Below, piece by piece: positions 32,516 to 44,269 of a DNA stretch of 64,000 bases (within the stretch, counting starts at the first letter, position 1; each line of letters begins with the position of its first letter). Position numbers and translations under genes: made by a program. The notes under the pieces were generated by a model. It saw nothing but the letters and a program-made list of their open reading frames with translations, was not told the origin of the DNA and did no database searches. The stretch comes from Halichondria panicea (lineage: Eukaryota; Porifera; Demospongiae; Suberitida; Halichondriidae): the NCBI RefSeq assembly GCF_963675165.1, contig NC_087392.1:3431442-3495441 (forward strand). Reading direction: 5' to 3'.

Positions 32516-34560
32516 ATGGCAGAGTCCAAAACTATGGAAGACTTGGTCCACCTCCCCAAAAGAGATCTCCACAGAACCTATGGTTATAAGTACTGTGAGC
32601 ACTGCCATCAGCAAGTGTCAAAGACCACTTATTACAGGCTACTGCTGAGCCGCCATTGAGTGGTCACAGCGACACTGACAACGATATTGATGAAGCTTGT
32701 TCCGGTTAATATATATAGGGCCTCGTCAGACTAGATCTAGATATAGCTCGAAGTATAATTGAAGCACCATGCACTAGCATTCGTTATTATTAGTGTGTGC
32801 TTAACTCAAACGTGCTTAACTCAAACGTGTGCATGGGGCTGCATGGGGCTAGCTGTATCATAATTATGACATAATTATTACTTATTAGCTGGTACTACAT
32901 AGCATTATATATAATTTATACACGTTTTAATAATTTCCATTAATCGTTAATCGTCAGATGGTGATCATGAGCCTGACTCTGAGCAGTCTACTGATGACTT
33001 TTTTGGACATGCAACCGATACAACTGGACTAGTATATATATACGTGTATATTATATACGAGTCAGTACAGTATCTGATAAGGAACCCTCTGACAACCCAT
33101 TTACGAATATTCAACATCACACTATACTCACAATATATTTGTGCCTCATGCACTACCTATTGACAAATCGACTACCCTCTCTACATAGTCTGCTGAATTA
33201 CCTGTTAATTTTCCTTGTCCTTTGGCAAAGTGCTTTCAAAGTCTCAAATGTAGCACTGATCCGTTTCTTAAAATTCTTTGTTTTGACACTTGGCCGAGCG
33301 TCAATAGCATTATTGAACTTGTCTTCTGTGTAATAGCATTCCTGATTTACACAGGCTGTAGCCCAGAGTCACCAGTCCCGCCCCCGTCCAATCAGAGAAA
33401 AGGGAGTGGCTTGCGAGTCTAGGTAATAACGTCACGGAAGTGTAGTCGTATTCAGAGTCAGATTCTGACGTTGAAGACAATGGTCATTGGTCAGCGATAC
33501 AAGAGACAGACTATTTATACTCTGGCAAGCTACATTACATTTGCATGGTACTGCATTTTCATTCACAAGGCTTTTCAGTGTGAGTTGATGGTACAAGCTT
33601 TCTCCTCGATTCCTGCTACCATGGAAAATGGAAAAACTAGGAGGGCAGTATATGTAGTTTGTCCATTTTCGAATACAAGGATTGTATACAAATAGTTAAT
33701 GGATGTTGTCATGTTGAGTTTCCTAATCATCCTCAAAGGTCACGAAGACAACCCTGTGGTAAGAAAAGAACTGTTTTAACACCAATAAAAGTATATCCAT
33801 ACCGGTCGCTTAAAACAAGCACCTCGGCCAAGCTTTGTCATTCCAGATGATTTTCTTATGATGGCAACAATTTTCGAGTGCTGAGTACAATAAATTTTTG
33901 AACAATCCTCACTGAACAATCCTCACTCTTATCTTTTGACTTTAAACATAGACTGGTTTCAGCCATTCAAACGAACTGTGCACTCCACTGGTGCCATGTA
34001 CATGACAATCCAGAACTTGCGTAGAAATGAGAGCAGGAAAACGTTATATCTTAACATTCTTAACATTAATCACTCCACTCCACTTGTAGAAGAGCTACAG
34101 GAATTCTGGTCTGGGCACATTGTTCGTAGTATCATGGACACTATCATGCGTGGCATGTGACATACCAGCAAGTCGTATGCAAAACTTGGATGCAACAAAT
34201 GCACACTGACTACTCCGGGTTTGATCAAGAGACATGGCATGTTCGTAGCAACATATCAAATCCCTCTGCTAAGCAAAGAACGGCATGGTGTACGATATTC
34301 CGTACTTCGCCCTACTTCGATCCTATATCTTACACGGTTGTTGATCCAACCTATTTCTTGGAACTGGGAAGCGTATGTTCAAAGTATGTTCAAAGTATGG
34401 ATTGCTGAGTAATGCACATCTCGCACAAATTGAAAGTAAAATTAGCAAATTCCGTACGCCAATTAACGTTGGAAGAGTTCCAGCAAATATAGCAAGTGGC
34501 AAATCTGGATAACTCTATTTTCACCCGTGGCCATCACCCGTGGCCATTTACGATTGTTGG
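32516..34560 (+). pseudogene. CACTA (En/Spm)-like transposase, multi-exon
   Basis: The first exon (ATG near 32518) reads MAESKTMEDLVHLPK and YCEHCHQQVSKTTYYRL, a zinc-ribbon-like start. A later exon (about 32957) has DGDHEPDSEQSTDDFFGH. Downstream come FEYKDCIQIVNG, HVEFPNHPQRSRRQPCGK (33690-33760), LNIDWFQPFKRTVHSTGAMY with MTIQNLRRNE (33945-34030), PLVEELQEFWSG, NYSGFD-like TDYSGFDQETWHVRS (34200), YFDPISYTVVDPT (34310), and SKISKFRTPINVGRVPANIA (34430). This order matches the Tnp2-type core found in CACTA elements of invertebrates. Frames change repeatedly and duplications occur near 34070 and 34375, so it is inactive. CACTA termini were not identified. Confidence 0.7.
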
Positions 34561-35150
34561 ATGTATGAATGCAATGATGTATGAATGCAATATTAACTGA
34601 TTTACACTATCACCTCTCGTGATCTCTGTTATGTTTGTTCTACTTCATGTGCTCTTGTGCAATCTACATGTATCAGTGGAATGTTCTAGAAATCTCCCCA
34701 TGCTCTATTTTTTAGTGTCATTTTTGTTGGTCCATGGTAAAAATCGTACGAGTATTAAGTTGAATCAAATCTGATCTGTGAGCCTATAGCTAGTATAGAC
34801 TAGGTTACATTAATTGCCTAGGCTACTGGCTAACTATAGAACTGTCTATCTAAGAAAGAAGTCAACATATTTTGGTCCTTCGAGCCGGATACTGTAACTG
34901 CAAGTCTACTCAACTGGTTCTATCTTGGATTGATTGTCGATTTACGTTCTATCGTCACTGTGCACAATCGATTTAATACCATTTGCCATTGGGCACGATT
35001 GAACGATACGATTACCGATTGACTTTCGATACGGTACTCGTTAACTGCCACTGTCGTTAACTGCCACTGGGCACGATTGAACAATCGACTGTCGATATAA
35101 CTGTCGCGATACTCGCTAACCTCCTCAAAGTTAACCTCCTCAAAGTTACC

Positions 35151-37650
35151 ATGAGCAAATCAGATCAACCAACACTCTCTACTCTCCGCAAACGAAGAGG
35201 TATCACAAGGGCCTCTATCACTCGTTTGAATACTAAGTTGAAAGACCTTGAAACCATGGTCCACGAACCTACAAGCTCAAGCCTTGCCCAACGGATGGCT
35301 CAAAGGCTAGATGCAGAATTTAAGAAACATCATTATGCGCTGATCGATGCTATTGATGAAACTGAGGCAGAAGTGCTTGATCGACACGATGACGACATGA
35401 TTAACCTTGCAATGAAAATTGAACAAATAATTACAATTTGCAATTTGTCTGGTGCAAAAATGGTTGCTTTACGCAGGGTAACACGCCTTAGGGTAACACG
35501 CCTTAGAACAAATCTCTCAACAGTGGATTCTGAGATCAGTAGACTGACAACTGAGTCAGCCGAACTCCACCTGCTACATCAATACCAAGAACATATCTCA
35601 GATTGCAAGAAGGAACTTGGAGAAATCCGAGATGAACTTGAAACTTCCACCAACTCTTTGGAAAGGGAAGTCTTCGATTGCAGTCTGCAACTCAAGAAAC
35701 TCATTCTCACCCCAGCCACTCCTCCATCCCTCCATCTATGGACTTTACCACCACAGCTTCAAGGGGAGTCAGATTTCCTAAGATTGATGTTCCCACCTTT
35801 GATGGTAATCTCCTAAATTGGCGAACTTTCTGGGAACAATTTAGCATTTCTATTCACGACCGTTCCAGTCTCTCTGACACAGAAAAATTAGTTTACCTCA
35901 GACAATCACTCGAGGACGGCACGGCAAAGAAAGTAATCGAGGGTCTGTCCCAATCTGGAGATCAGTACACTGAAGCAATTGATGATCGTCCCAGAATAAT
36001 CCACCAGACTCACGTCAAGAAGATTATCGAAATTTCCTCACTGAAAGAAGGCTCTGGGAAGGAACTTCGCTATTTACCTGACACTGCACAGCAGCACCTT
36101 AGGAGCCATGGGTCAGGAACTTTCTGGATCTTTCATCACTTCTATGTTAGAACTGAAGCTAGATCAGAACACCATGTTCGAGTGGCAGAAGCACAGCCAG
36201 GAATCCACAGAAATACCTCACTACTCTGAATCCGAAACGAAAAAGGTTACTCGTAGTGAGATATCCACCTGGCAAGTCCATAACCTCATTTGCTGCATAC
36301 GCTACTGATGTTAACTGTACTCTTTGCAAGAATGAAAAGCACCCTCTCTACGTATGTACTCGCTTCAAATCTCTTCCTCGAGACAAAATGGTGTCCCTTA
36401 TTAAGACGAGTGAACTCTGTCTTCGCCCAGGACATTTCTCCAGGCAGTGTCCCAGTTTGAACAGATGCAAGAAATGTCAAAAACCTCATCATACACTTAT
36501 TCACAGTCAGAACAAAGAAGATAATTTGAGTCAATCAGATAAGGGCTCCCAATCCACAGCTGAGACCAGCAATACGGCAGCTGGGATCGTTTTCAACTCT
36601 CTACTGATGACATACTGATGACATGTCAAGTCTTCATCAAGGCTCCTGATGGTTCCTTTGTTAAGGCTCGTGCATTGCTTGATTCGGCTTCGTCCACATC
36701 TCCGAGCGTATAACCCAAAAGCCTATGTTTGCCCTGTTTGCCCCGTTCCCGTCACAATATTCGTATCTCTGGTATCGCTGGACTCTCGCATCAATCTCCG
36801 TTGCAGACTGTCGCTACACTCAATGTGTCTTCCATCCATACCACGTATATCTGTGTCAGCTGTTGTTGTTCCAAATGTGACTTGCGATCTACCAATTCAA
36901 CCAGTACAATTCAATTCCCAATGGACTCACCTCGATGACGTCAAGCTGGCTGACCCAGACTTTGGGCAGCCTGGAAGAATTGATGTACTACTTGGAATTG
37001 ATGTCTACACTGATGCGATGCTGGACCTCCTGCATCACCAGCCGCCATATTTGGTTGGGTTTTAATTGACTCACATGCCTCCACTCATGTCATTTCAGGC
37101 GACGACTTACTCAGACAAATTGAGGAAAACCCCAAGGATTCATCGGATGAGCGTTCTGTAATCTCACACTCGTTCTGAAGAAGGACGATTCATTGTACCT
37201 TTACCTAAATCCAAACCACTTGGAGAATCAAGATCTCAGGCTGTGAGACGGTTTCTATCACTGGAAAAATCACTGTGCTCAAAGGGTCAATCTTCTCCGA
37301 TGTCATGGAAGAATACTTTGAGATGGAACACGCAGAGCCGGTTCCTCTAATCGAGCTCCAGAAATCTCCTGAAGAAGTGTTTTACCTGAAAACCTACCCA
37401 TGCACGCGGTCAGAAAGGAGCATAGCACCACTACCAAAATCAGAGCTGTGTTTAATGCTTCAGCTAAATCTGCAAGCGGTGTCTCGATATTTTACTTGTC
37501 GGACCAACTGTCCACTCTACTCTTATCGATGTCCTCCTGAGATTCAGATTTCATCGCGTGGCCCTAACTGCTGACATAAGTAAAATGTATCGTGCGATAG
37601 AGCTAATCCCCCCTGACCGTGATCTTCACAGATTCGTTTGGAGAAAGACG
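35151..37650 (+). pseudogene. BEL/Pao gag-protease-RT (5' part)
   Basis: The ORF at 35151-35816 is an alpha-helical gag N-terminus. A second frame from 35678 holds the DUF1759-type region: PKIDVPTFDGNLLNWRTFWE, KKVIEGLSQSGDQYTEA. Next come a CCHC-rich segment (CTLCKNEKHPLYVC, HFSRQCPSLNRCKKCQKPHH, 36318-36510), a DUF1758-type aspartic protease (ALLDSASS region at 36670, GIAGLSHQSPLQTVATLN, IDVLLGIDVYTD), and RT pieces SRSQAVRRFLSLEKSL, ALTADISKMYRAIELI, LHRFVWRK. An 11-bp duplication at 36603-36624 shifts gag out of frame with protease, a 15-bp one at 35476-35505 adds five residues in frame, and there are stops near 37190. Inactive. Confidence 0.85.
35476..35505 (+). repeat. In-frame 15-bp tandem duplication in gag
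   Basis: GGGTAACACGCCTTA is present twice, giving RVTRLRVTRL in the protein. It shows that the duplications also hit conserved coding sequence and are tolerated only when a multiple of three. Confidence 0.95.
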
Positions 37651-37924
37651 TTTAACCGATTATACGCTAATGACGCCTTGCGGCGTCACGCTACTAAGCC
37701 GCGGTTGACGCCAATTGGCGTCAGCTGCAGCAATCTGGCTTCTTACTTCTCCAACGTGGGGCTGCTTCCAGTTTAGTGCTACTACTGCCTACAGTTGCTG
37801 TTGAGGTATGTATCTATGCAGTAAAAGTTTGATACTGTGCAGAAAATATTTTTGCAATAAGCGCTTGAATATGCAGTTGCTTTACAAATTAAAATATAAA
37901 CATTAGCAAAACAAACACTTTGAA

Positions 37925-39365
37925 AAAAATTTCATAGAGCTAAGAGAATAACTAAGAGGCCACACTGGACTACTGAAGAGGTGCTGCAACAGATTCTTGA
38001 CAATGAGGAATCTGCAGAGAGAAGAAGACCCAGTAGCTGAGGATGAAGTAGATAGAGATGAGCCAGTTATGGACGGCAGTGATGAAGACTTTTCTGACTG
38101 GGAAGACTTGGAAGAGGCTGAAGGTATAATTATTATACTCACAGACAAATAACAATGCACGAAATAAATAAAAATTTATTATCAACATTGCAGATCTGGA
38201 TATGACAGCTCAGCACCGCCGGGACAGTAGTTTGACATCAGATCCTGTGCAAGGCCAAGGAAGAGAAGAAGGTTTAGAAATAATTATTTATAATTGTACA
38301 GACCAACGATGGCATTCCAATAATTAAAAACAATAATACTACATCATTGATTAGTAACAACAACAAAATTATTTCCTAGGTGACACCAGCGGCGGCAACA
38401 GTAGCGGCAGCAGTAACAGTAGCGGCAGCAATCCACCACAAGGTACTTAAAATCATTAATTTAATTTTAGCTATGATAAAAAGGTAACACACATAGACTC
38501 AGAGGAGTGGAAAGACGAACTCCATCAACTGAACATTGAACCGTTCCAATCACCTACTGTAACGATACCCGACAAGCCAGAAGACGTGTTTCAGATGTAT
38601 TTTGATATAATTATGTTTACAGGAAACAATAATAGGTGAGAGCAACAAGTACGCCAAGCTTGTCATGGGAGAGGAGGCGTACCAGAAGTGGAGTCCAATT
38701 ACTGTCGATGAGCTGCGGCCTTTTTTGGATTCGCCATCCTCATGGGACTCAACCACCTCGATATGCACCACCTCGATATGCTCCGATTGCCGACAAAATC
38801 TCCAGGCAACGATTTCGAGACATCTCCCGGTACCTGCACTTCGTACACAACGACCATCTTGCTCCACGAGGTGACCCCTCGTACGATCGGTTAGGGAAGG
38901 TCCGCCCCCTCATTGATCACCTGGGAGAGAAGTTTGAGAAGGTTTACGGCAGTGGACGAGGCTATGATCAAGTTTCAGGGGCGGTCTTCCCTCAAGCAAT
39001 ATATGGCTATGAAGCCGATCAAACGGGGAATAAAAGTGTGGGATAGCTGTAACGGATATTTTTCTAAGTTTGATTTGAAGTATACACAGGTAAACAACAA
39101 GACAGACACGTTGGACTGGGAGAGTACGTAGTCAAGACACTCACCATGGGGTTAGAGAAGAAGAATCACCATATCTTCTGCGACAACTTTTTCACCAGCG
39201 TGAAACTTTTCGAGGATTTAGAGAAAGATGGCATTCATGGTTGTGGAACGGTTCGGAGAGACAGGAAAGGTTTACCGCTTGAACTGGCTTGAAGAAAAGG
39301 TATTGTCTTTCTGTGTGCATGCGTGTGTGTGCATGCGAGCGTATGTGTGTGTGTATGCGAGCGTA

Positions 39366-39401
<36 letters not shown>

Positions 39402-39652
39402 CGTATGTATGTGTGTGTGTGTGGGCATGTGTGTGTGTGTGTGTGCGTGTGCAAGCGTATGTATAATTACATGTGCGTATGTGTGTGTGCATGCGAGCGT
39501 GTGTGTGTGTGGGCATGTGTGTGTGTGTGCGAGCGTATGTATGTGTGTGTGCGTGTGCGAGCATATGTATGTGTGTGGGCATGTGTGTGTGTGTGTGCGC
39601 GTGTGCGAGCGTATGTATAATTACATGTGCGTATGTGTGTGTGTATGCGAGC

Positions 39653-39683
<31 letters not shown>

Positions 39684-40563
39684 CGTATGTATGTGTGTGT
39701 ACAAGCGTATGTATGTGTGTGTGTGTACGCCTTGGTGTGTCGTCTTCAGGCAACAACCTCATGGTTGCACAGCGTATGTATAATTACGTGTGCGTATGTG
39801 TGTGTGTGTGTGTATGCGAGTGTATGTATGTGTGTGCGAGTGTATGTATGTGTGTGGGCGTACGTGTGTGCTTGTGTATGTATGCGTGTGTGTGGGTGTA
39901 TGGGCTAACCACATGTATTCCATTTTTGACAGAGGCGAATGCAAGATCATGCAAAAGGGACCACTAGTCGGCAGTGCTTGGCGTGACAACAGAGTAGTCA
40001 CAGCCCTCTCCACCACATCACAACCAATAGCCACAGACACAGTCCTTAGACGCCAAAAGGACCGCTCAAGAATCCCTGTAACCTGCCCAGAAAGTATTAT
40101 TAAAAGTATTATTATTTATAATAAGCACATAGGAGGAGGGGACCAGCTACGTGGCTACTATAGCTGTCGAATCAAGAGTAGGAAGTTTTACAAGTATGTA
40201 TACTATTTCCTGTTCGACGTTGCTATTACTAACTCCTACATACTACACAAGAACTTCACCTCAAACACCATTCGAAATGTAAAGCAGTTTCGCCTCCAGC
40301 TTGCTAAAGAATTGATTGGGACATACCGCTCAAGAAAAACGTCAGGCCGTGTTCCACGCACATTCGCTCTGCAGCACTTTCCTCTCAAAGGATGCCTGCA
40401 ACCATCTGCAAAACGAAGCAAACGCGGAAGGTGTGAGTACTGCTCACAAAAACTTCACAAGAGGAGCGACAACTCCTGGATGTGTCAAGAGTGTGGTGTG
40501 TGGCTCTGCCACGATGGCAACCACGTAACTGACTGTTTTTACTTGTGGCACAAGTCCCTGTGA
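37925..40563 (+). pseudogene. piggyBac transposase (multi-exon)
   Basis: The acidic N-terminus (RPHWTTEEVLQQILDNEE, then DEDFSDWEDLEEAE with a GGTATAAT donor near 38125) is followed by small exons at 38193-38271 and 38380-38441. The core follows: EPFQSPTVTIPDKPEDVFQM, NKYAKLVMGEEAYQKWSPIT, SRQRFRDISRYLHFVHND, AVDEAMIKFQGRSSLKQYMA (first Asp), GLEKKNHHIFCDNFFTSVKL (second Asp), and after a large microsatellite-filled intron YNKHIGGGDQLRGYYSC (third Asp). The C-terminus (40430-40560) is Cys/His-rich (CEYCSQKL, CQECGVWLC), the zinc-binding tail known in this family. Frameshifts lie near 38000, 38725 and 39000, and a 15-bp in-frame duplication at 38752-38781. All three Asp motifs survive, so decay is recent or partly artefactual. 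Confidence 0.88.
39300..39905 (+). repeat. TG-rich microsatellite/minisatellite in a piggyBac intron
   Basis: TG runs are broken by GCGAGCGTATGTATG and CGTATGTATAATTAC, with higher-order repetition (the TATAATTACATGTGCGTATG block occurs at about 39464, 39615 and, as ACGTGTGC, at 39779). The tract lies between the exon ending near 39297 and the next one starting near 39933. Long open frames on both strands here arise because TGTG/CACA lacks stops; none is a gene. Confidence 0.9.
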
Positions 40564-41366
40564 TATTATTATCCCTGTGATATTATTATTATACCAATGT
40601 TGTGATCATTGCTGGCGGCCAGTGTTAGTGCACATATATAGATCATGTACATACGTTGATCCAGTGTACATACACAAAGAAGGCTCTTCACATCACTACA
40701 AACTCTAGATCCAACTACTATCTAACATATCTAACATGTACAGCCAGTACCACACCAGAACATAGCTTGTATTTGTACTAATTCTAAAAAGGCACGCAAC
40801 AAATACTGTACACATCTACAACTAGCTGTATTACTTTACCGTTTTAGGCTATAGTAAGTGATGATACAGGCCCTGAAGAAAACTCTAAACATTCGTCAAC
40901 ATACCGCTTGGGAAGCCTTTTTGCCACTGTCACTGTTTCTTTGTTCACTGTCTCATGCGTGGCCACCTCTGGTTATAAAGCCACATCTAGTACCTTGTAG
41001 CTGAAAGAAAAAAAAGGTTAAGCAACGCTTCTCAGCACTACAAACTCTACAGCTACGTTCTACATACCTAGCACAATAAGTATTAGACTGTATGAAGCTT
41101 CTAGCAAATCGAAAAAGCCATGTAACAAAGCAGTATTATACGCAACTAGTACTTACCGCTTGACAGAAGCAGATTGCATCGAGATAGTAAGCGTTTCTGG
41201 CATCATCTTGTAGATCTTTGACTGGTCTATCTAACTTGCACAATCAAAAGTCGAAGCGCTTTCAAGTTACGCACACTTTTCTAAGAACTAACAAATTTGT
41301 GCATTTTTAAAAAATTAATACGGCGGTGGGGGTGTAACCCGACATGACATCACAGCGTATATTCGG

Positions 41367-42539
41367 TTAAAGAACCACTGTCGCATGACAAGAGTTACCT
41401 TTGGAGTCTCTGCATCTTCATTTGCTGCAAATATGTCCCTCAAACAAAACTTTGAATTCACCTATCCCCTAGCAGCTAAAGTCGCTGAAGAATCTCTGAC
41501 TGGTGCGGATTCCGTACAAGAGGCTGTTGAATTGCAACAACAAAAGCCTTTTCACAAAAGGTGATTTTCTCTTGAGGAAATGGAATTCCAGTGAATCGAC
41601 AGTTCTGGAACATATCCCCACTGATCTCAAAGATGCTAAACCAACTCAACAATTACCTGATCCTGATCTGTATACGAAGACATTAGAAATTGAGTGGAAT
41701 GCCACTCAAGACCACTTTCGCCTCACAGTCGCTGAGTTGCCCCCTATTGCAAACATCACCAAGCGAGCACTAGTGTCTGAGACGTTCGACGTTTTAGGAT
41801 GGTTTTCACCTACTATCATCAAAGTCAAGATACTTCTTCAGCAATTGTGGGAACAGAAAGTCGATTGGGATGATCCTGTACCACAAAGGATCCTTGACGC
41901 TTGGGGCTCTGAGTTGCATCTTCTTACGAACAAGCACATTCCACGATGACAAGAATTCTCAAATCGTGTTTGCCAATTATTCAAACAGCTCTGTTTTTGC
42001 TTGGACTGATAGCACTATTGTCCTCAATTGGCTCATAGGAAGTCCACGAAGATTCCAGACATTGTTGACCTCATCAGTCCAGAACGATGGAGTCATGTTA
42101 GCCGACTCTGCATGAGCTCCTGGAACATTCATTGGGTCCCTCATGGCTCAAATTGCCATCTGATGACTGGCCAAAGTCTCCAAACGTGAGTAGCGATGAA
42201 GAGAAAGAAGTTGCTCTCCATATGATGACACAATCTCAGTCACCAGTAATTCCCTTTGAGCAACCCTTTGAGCAATACTCTGATTTCAATGACCTCAAGC
42301 GTGTCACTGCGTGGATCCTTCGACTTTCGAAGAACCGCCGTTTGAGCAAGCAGGAAAGATGTCTTACTCCCTCACTCTCAACTAAGAATTACTGGATCTC
42401 AATCATTCAAAATGATTACTTTGGAGAAGAAGTTCAAGCACTAAAGCATGAGTGCTCATCATTGAAGGCTTCTAGTCCTCTATTTTGCCCCATTCTGGAC
42501 TCGAATAATCTGCTTCGTGTTGGTGGCAGACAAGGCTAA
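41367..42539 (+). pseudogene. BEL/Pao RT C-terminus and RNase H (3' part)
   Basis: It resumes with RMTRVTFGVSASSFAANMSL, continues LTGADSVQEA, GDFLLRKWNSSESTVLEHIP, FDVLGWFSPTIIKVKILLQQ, then FAWTDSTIVLNWLIGSPRRF (RNase H Asp), LKRVTAWILRLSKNRRLS and a final LLRVGGRQG. The YVDD catalytic box expected before LTGADS is missing (VAEES joins directly), unlike the minus-strand copy at 61.3 kb, so a deletion removed the active site. Part of the region near 41945 is also deleted. A 12-bp in-frame duplication lies at 42252-42275. The reading ends at 42537, before the zinc finger and integrase. Confidence 0.83.
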
Positions 42540-42550
42540 AAAATAAAACC

Positions 42551-43862
42551 CTTCAATTTTGGTGCCACATCAGTGTTGTTATATAAACTGATTAAACTTT
42601 ACATTATTAATGTAGTCTTAGTCTGTGTTCAACGTGTCATGTGTGGAGCTACAGTGAAATATACAACTTTGATACAACTTTACAATTTCCGGAATACATA
42701 CAAGTGCCCAACAATTTTTATGAAGTGCAACTCGCAGTGAAGCTGAAAATTGAATTTTATTTAGAGGGTATTAAATAGAAAATGCGACTGATTTCTGTAA
42801 CGCATCATATACGGGCACCACAAAAATTTTGGGGGTGTGGCTACACTCTTCTTAATCACACTGTAACGCTAATCACACTAATGTAACGCACACTAATGTA
42901 ACGCCATCGCTGAAGGCCACATTTTAAGCGTGTACATTTTGTACAATATATCATGTGTCTGAGCCGTCAACACCAGTGAGGACTGTCTAGCATTGTTTTT
43001 AAGCAATACGCAGTGGGCCTCTTTTTACGAGTTTTGATAGGCCCAAAATATTCCAAGCTAATCCCTCACAGAATTCCCGAAACAGTTCAAGATCTTCTCA
43101 AGAGAGGGAGGGTTCACTGTGAGTGAGGGTTCACTGTGTGAGGCCCATGAGATGTGTAAAAGAATTTATTATTAGACCATCTGGTGACCTCATGAATACC
43201 CATTAGATCAAGTATTAGATCAAGTATTTGGAGAAGGGACCATCAAATCACAAGCTTATATTCCTCCGACTCAGAGTGTAAGAAACATGATAAGGCCCAA
43301 GCAAGCAAAATTATTGACTCTATTTGGTTTCCAACAAACAGCCTACATCAACTGAAAGATTATAACACCACAGCAAACTCATGATCTTATGAATTTTAGT
43401 ACACACCTAGTGCCAAACACAGAAAATCACTGCTTACATTTTCTGAAAGACGTGCCAAAAAAACGATACCAACAGGGCTATTGAGGGAAAACCAGTTAAA
43501 GGAGCAAAATCGAACACGACCAAATGGGGATAAGTTCAGCCACCAATAGTTGCAACCTCATTGCAGCCTGCCTTACTGGTTACGGGAGCTAAACTTACTG
43601 GACGAAGGAGATACTGGTAGATCCTGGTACTGAATGAAGAAGATACTGAAGAAGATACTCCACTGACTCAGAAGATCCCCTAGATTCTGTAAATCCTGTA
43701 AATCCGGCTTGTATGATGGCGCACATTCTGATGAAAGAGCAGCACCGACTCACTCCAGTCTCTATAGAGTGTCATGCAGAGCAGGCAAACAGTTAGATGA
43801 ATAGCTAGTGAAGAAGTTAAGAAGGCAGGATCAGGATCAATAAACTGTCAAGTCTAATAAGG
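42551..43862. other. No gene confidently supported
   Basis: A plus reading around 43175-43330 (EFIIRPSG, GTIKSQAYIPPTQSVRNMI) is mildly protein-like but broken, and I cannot name it. Duplications occur at 43105-43140 and 43200-43230. AT-rich elsewhere. Confidence 0.4.
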
Positions 43863-44065
43863 GTCATTCCATATCAATTCAACGAAATTTAAAACGTGAC
43901 GTTGCACGAAACTTGGAAAAATTTTTGGGTTTGTAAACTTCTGAGATTTAAATTGAAAAAATTCGCAACTTTTAGCAACTGCCTACCGTTAGTTTCACAT
44001 TCAAGACTGCAAATGTTCTGCATAATTTGGCATGTTGTATGGCTTCACTCGATAAAGTTAAAGTT
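43863..44065 (+). repeat. Dispersed repeat, copy 2 (first at 6903-7145)
   Basis: CATTCCATATCAATTCAACG, AAATTTAAAACGTGACG, AATTTTTGGGTTTGTAAA, AAAAAATTCGCAAC and CATGTTGTATGGCTTCA occur in the same order as copy 1, with a GATAAAGTTAAAGTTAAAGTT end. The middle differs by indels. Confidence 0.75.
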
Positions 44066-44269
44066 AAAGTTTAGGTATTGCCTGTAATTAGTGTACTACC
44101 TGTACTTTGATCTCTGAATTCGCAAAAAACGCTTGTTCCTTTTTGGGTATCATGTTCCTTATTCTCTCTTCCAAACTACTGGGATTCTTGTGCTTTGTAA
44201 ATATTATACTTAAATGTGTGTATTCCAATCGTGTACACTTTTTCCTACAAACAAGCGGCCCTCCTTTTG

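Larger units (their letters stand above)
37652..41370 (+). mobile_element. Complete piggyBac element inserted in the BEL RT
   Basis: TTAA at 37652-37655 and 41367-41370 are the ends. The termini are inverted: CCGATTATACGCT (left) against CCGAATATACGCT (right, reverse complement), 12 of 13 identical. BEL RT sequence stops at the left TTAA (FVWRK) and resumes directly after the right one (RMTRVTFGVSASSFAANMSL). The left subterminal region carries TGACGCCTTGCGGCGTCA (37671-37688) and the perfect palindrome TGACGCCAATTGGCGTCA (37706-37723). It contains one multi-exon transposase gene. Confidence 0.93.
34880..42550 (+). mobile_element. BEL/Pao retrotransposon interrupted by piggyBac
   Basis: Gag, protease and first RT part lie at 35151-37650. 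The rest of RT and RNase H resume at 41367 and the coding region ends at 42537. The 3.7 kb between them is a piggyBac element. The leader (34880-35150) contains repeated CACGATTGAAC and CGTTAACTGCCACTG blocks; LTRs were not found. No integrase is present after 42537, so the copy was already truncated. Confidence 0.8.

Noticed and set aside
39228-39967. Long ORFs on both strands (up to 175 residues) rich in CVCV/THTH
   Set aside because: They are translations of TG/CA simple repeats that contain no stop codons; the tract is an intron of the piggyBac gene.
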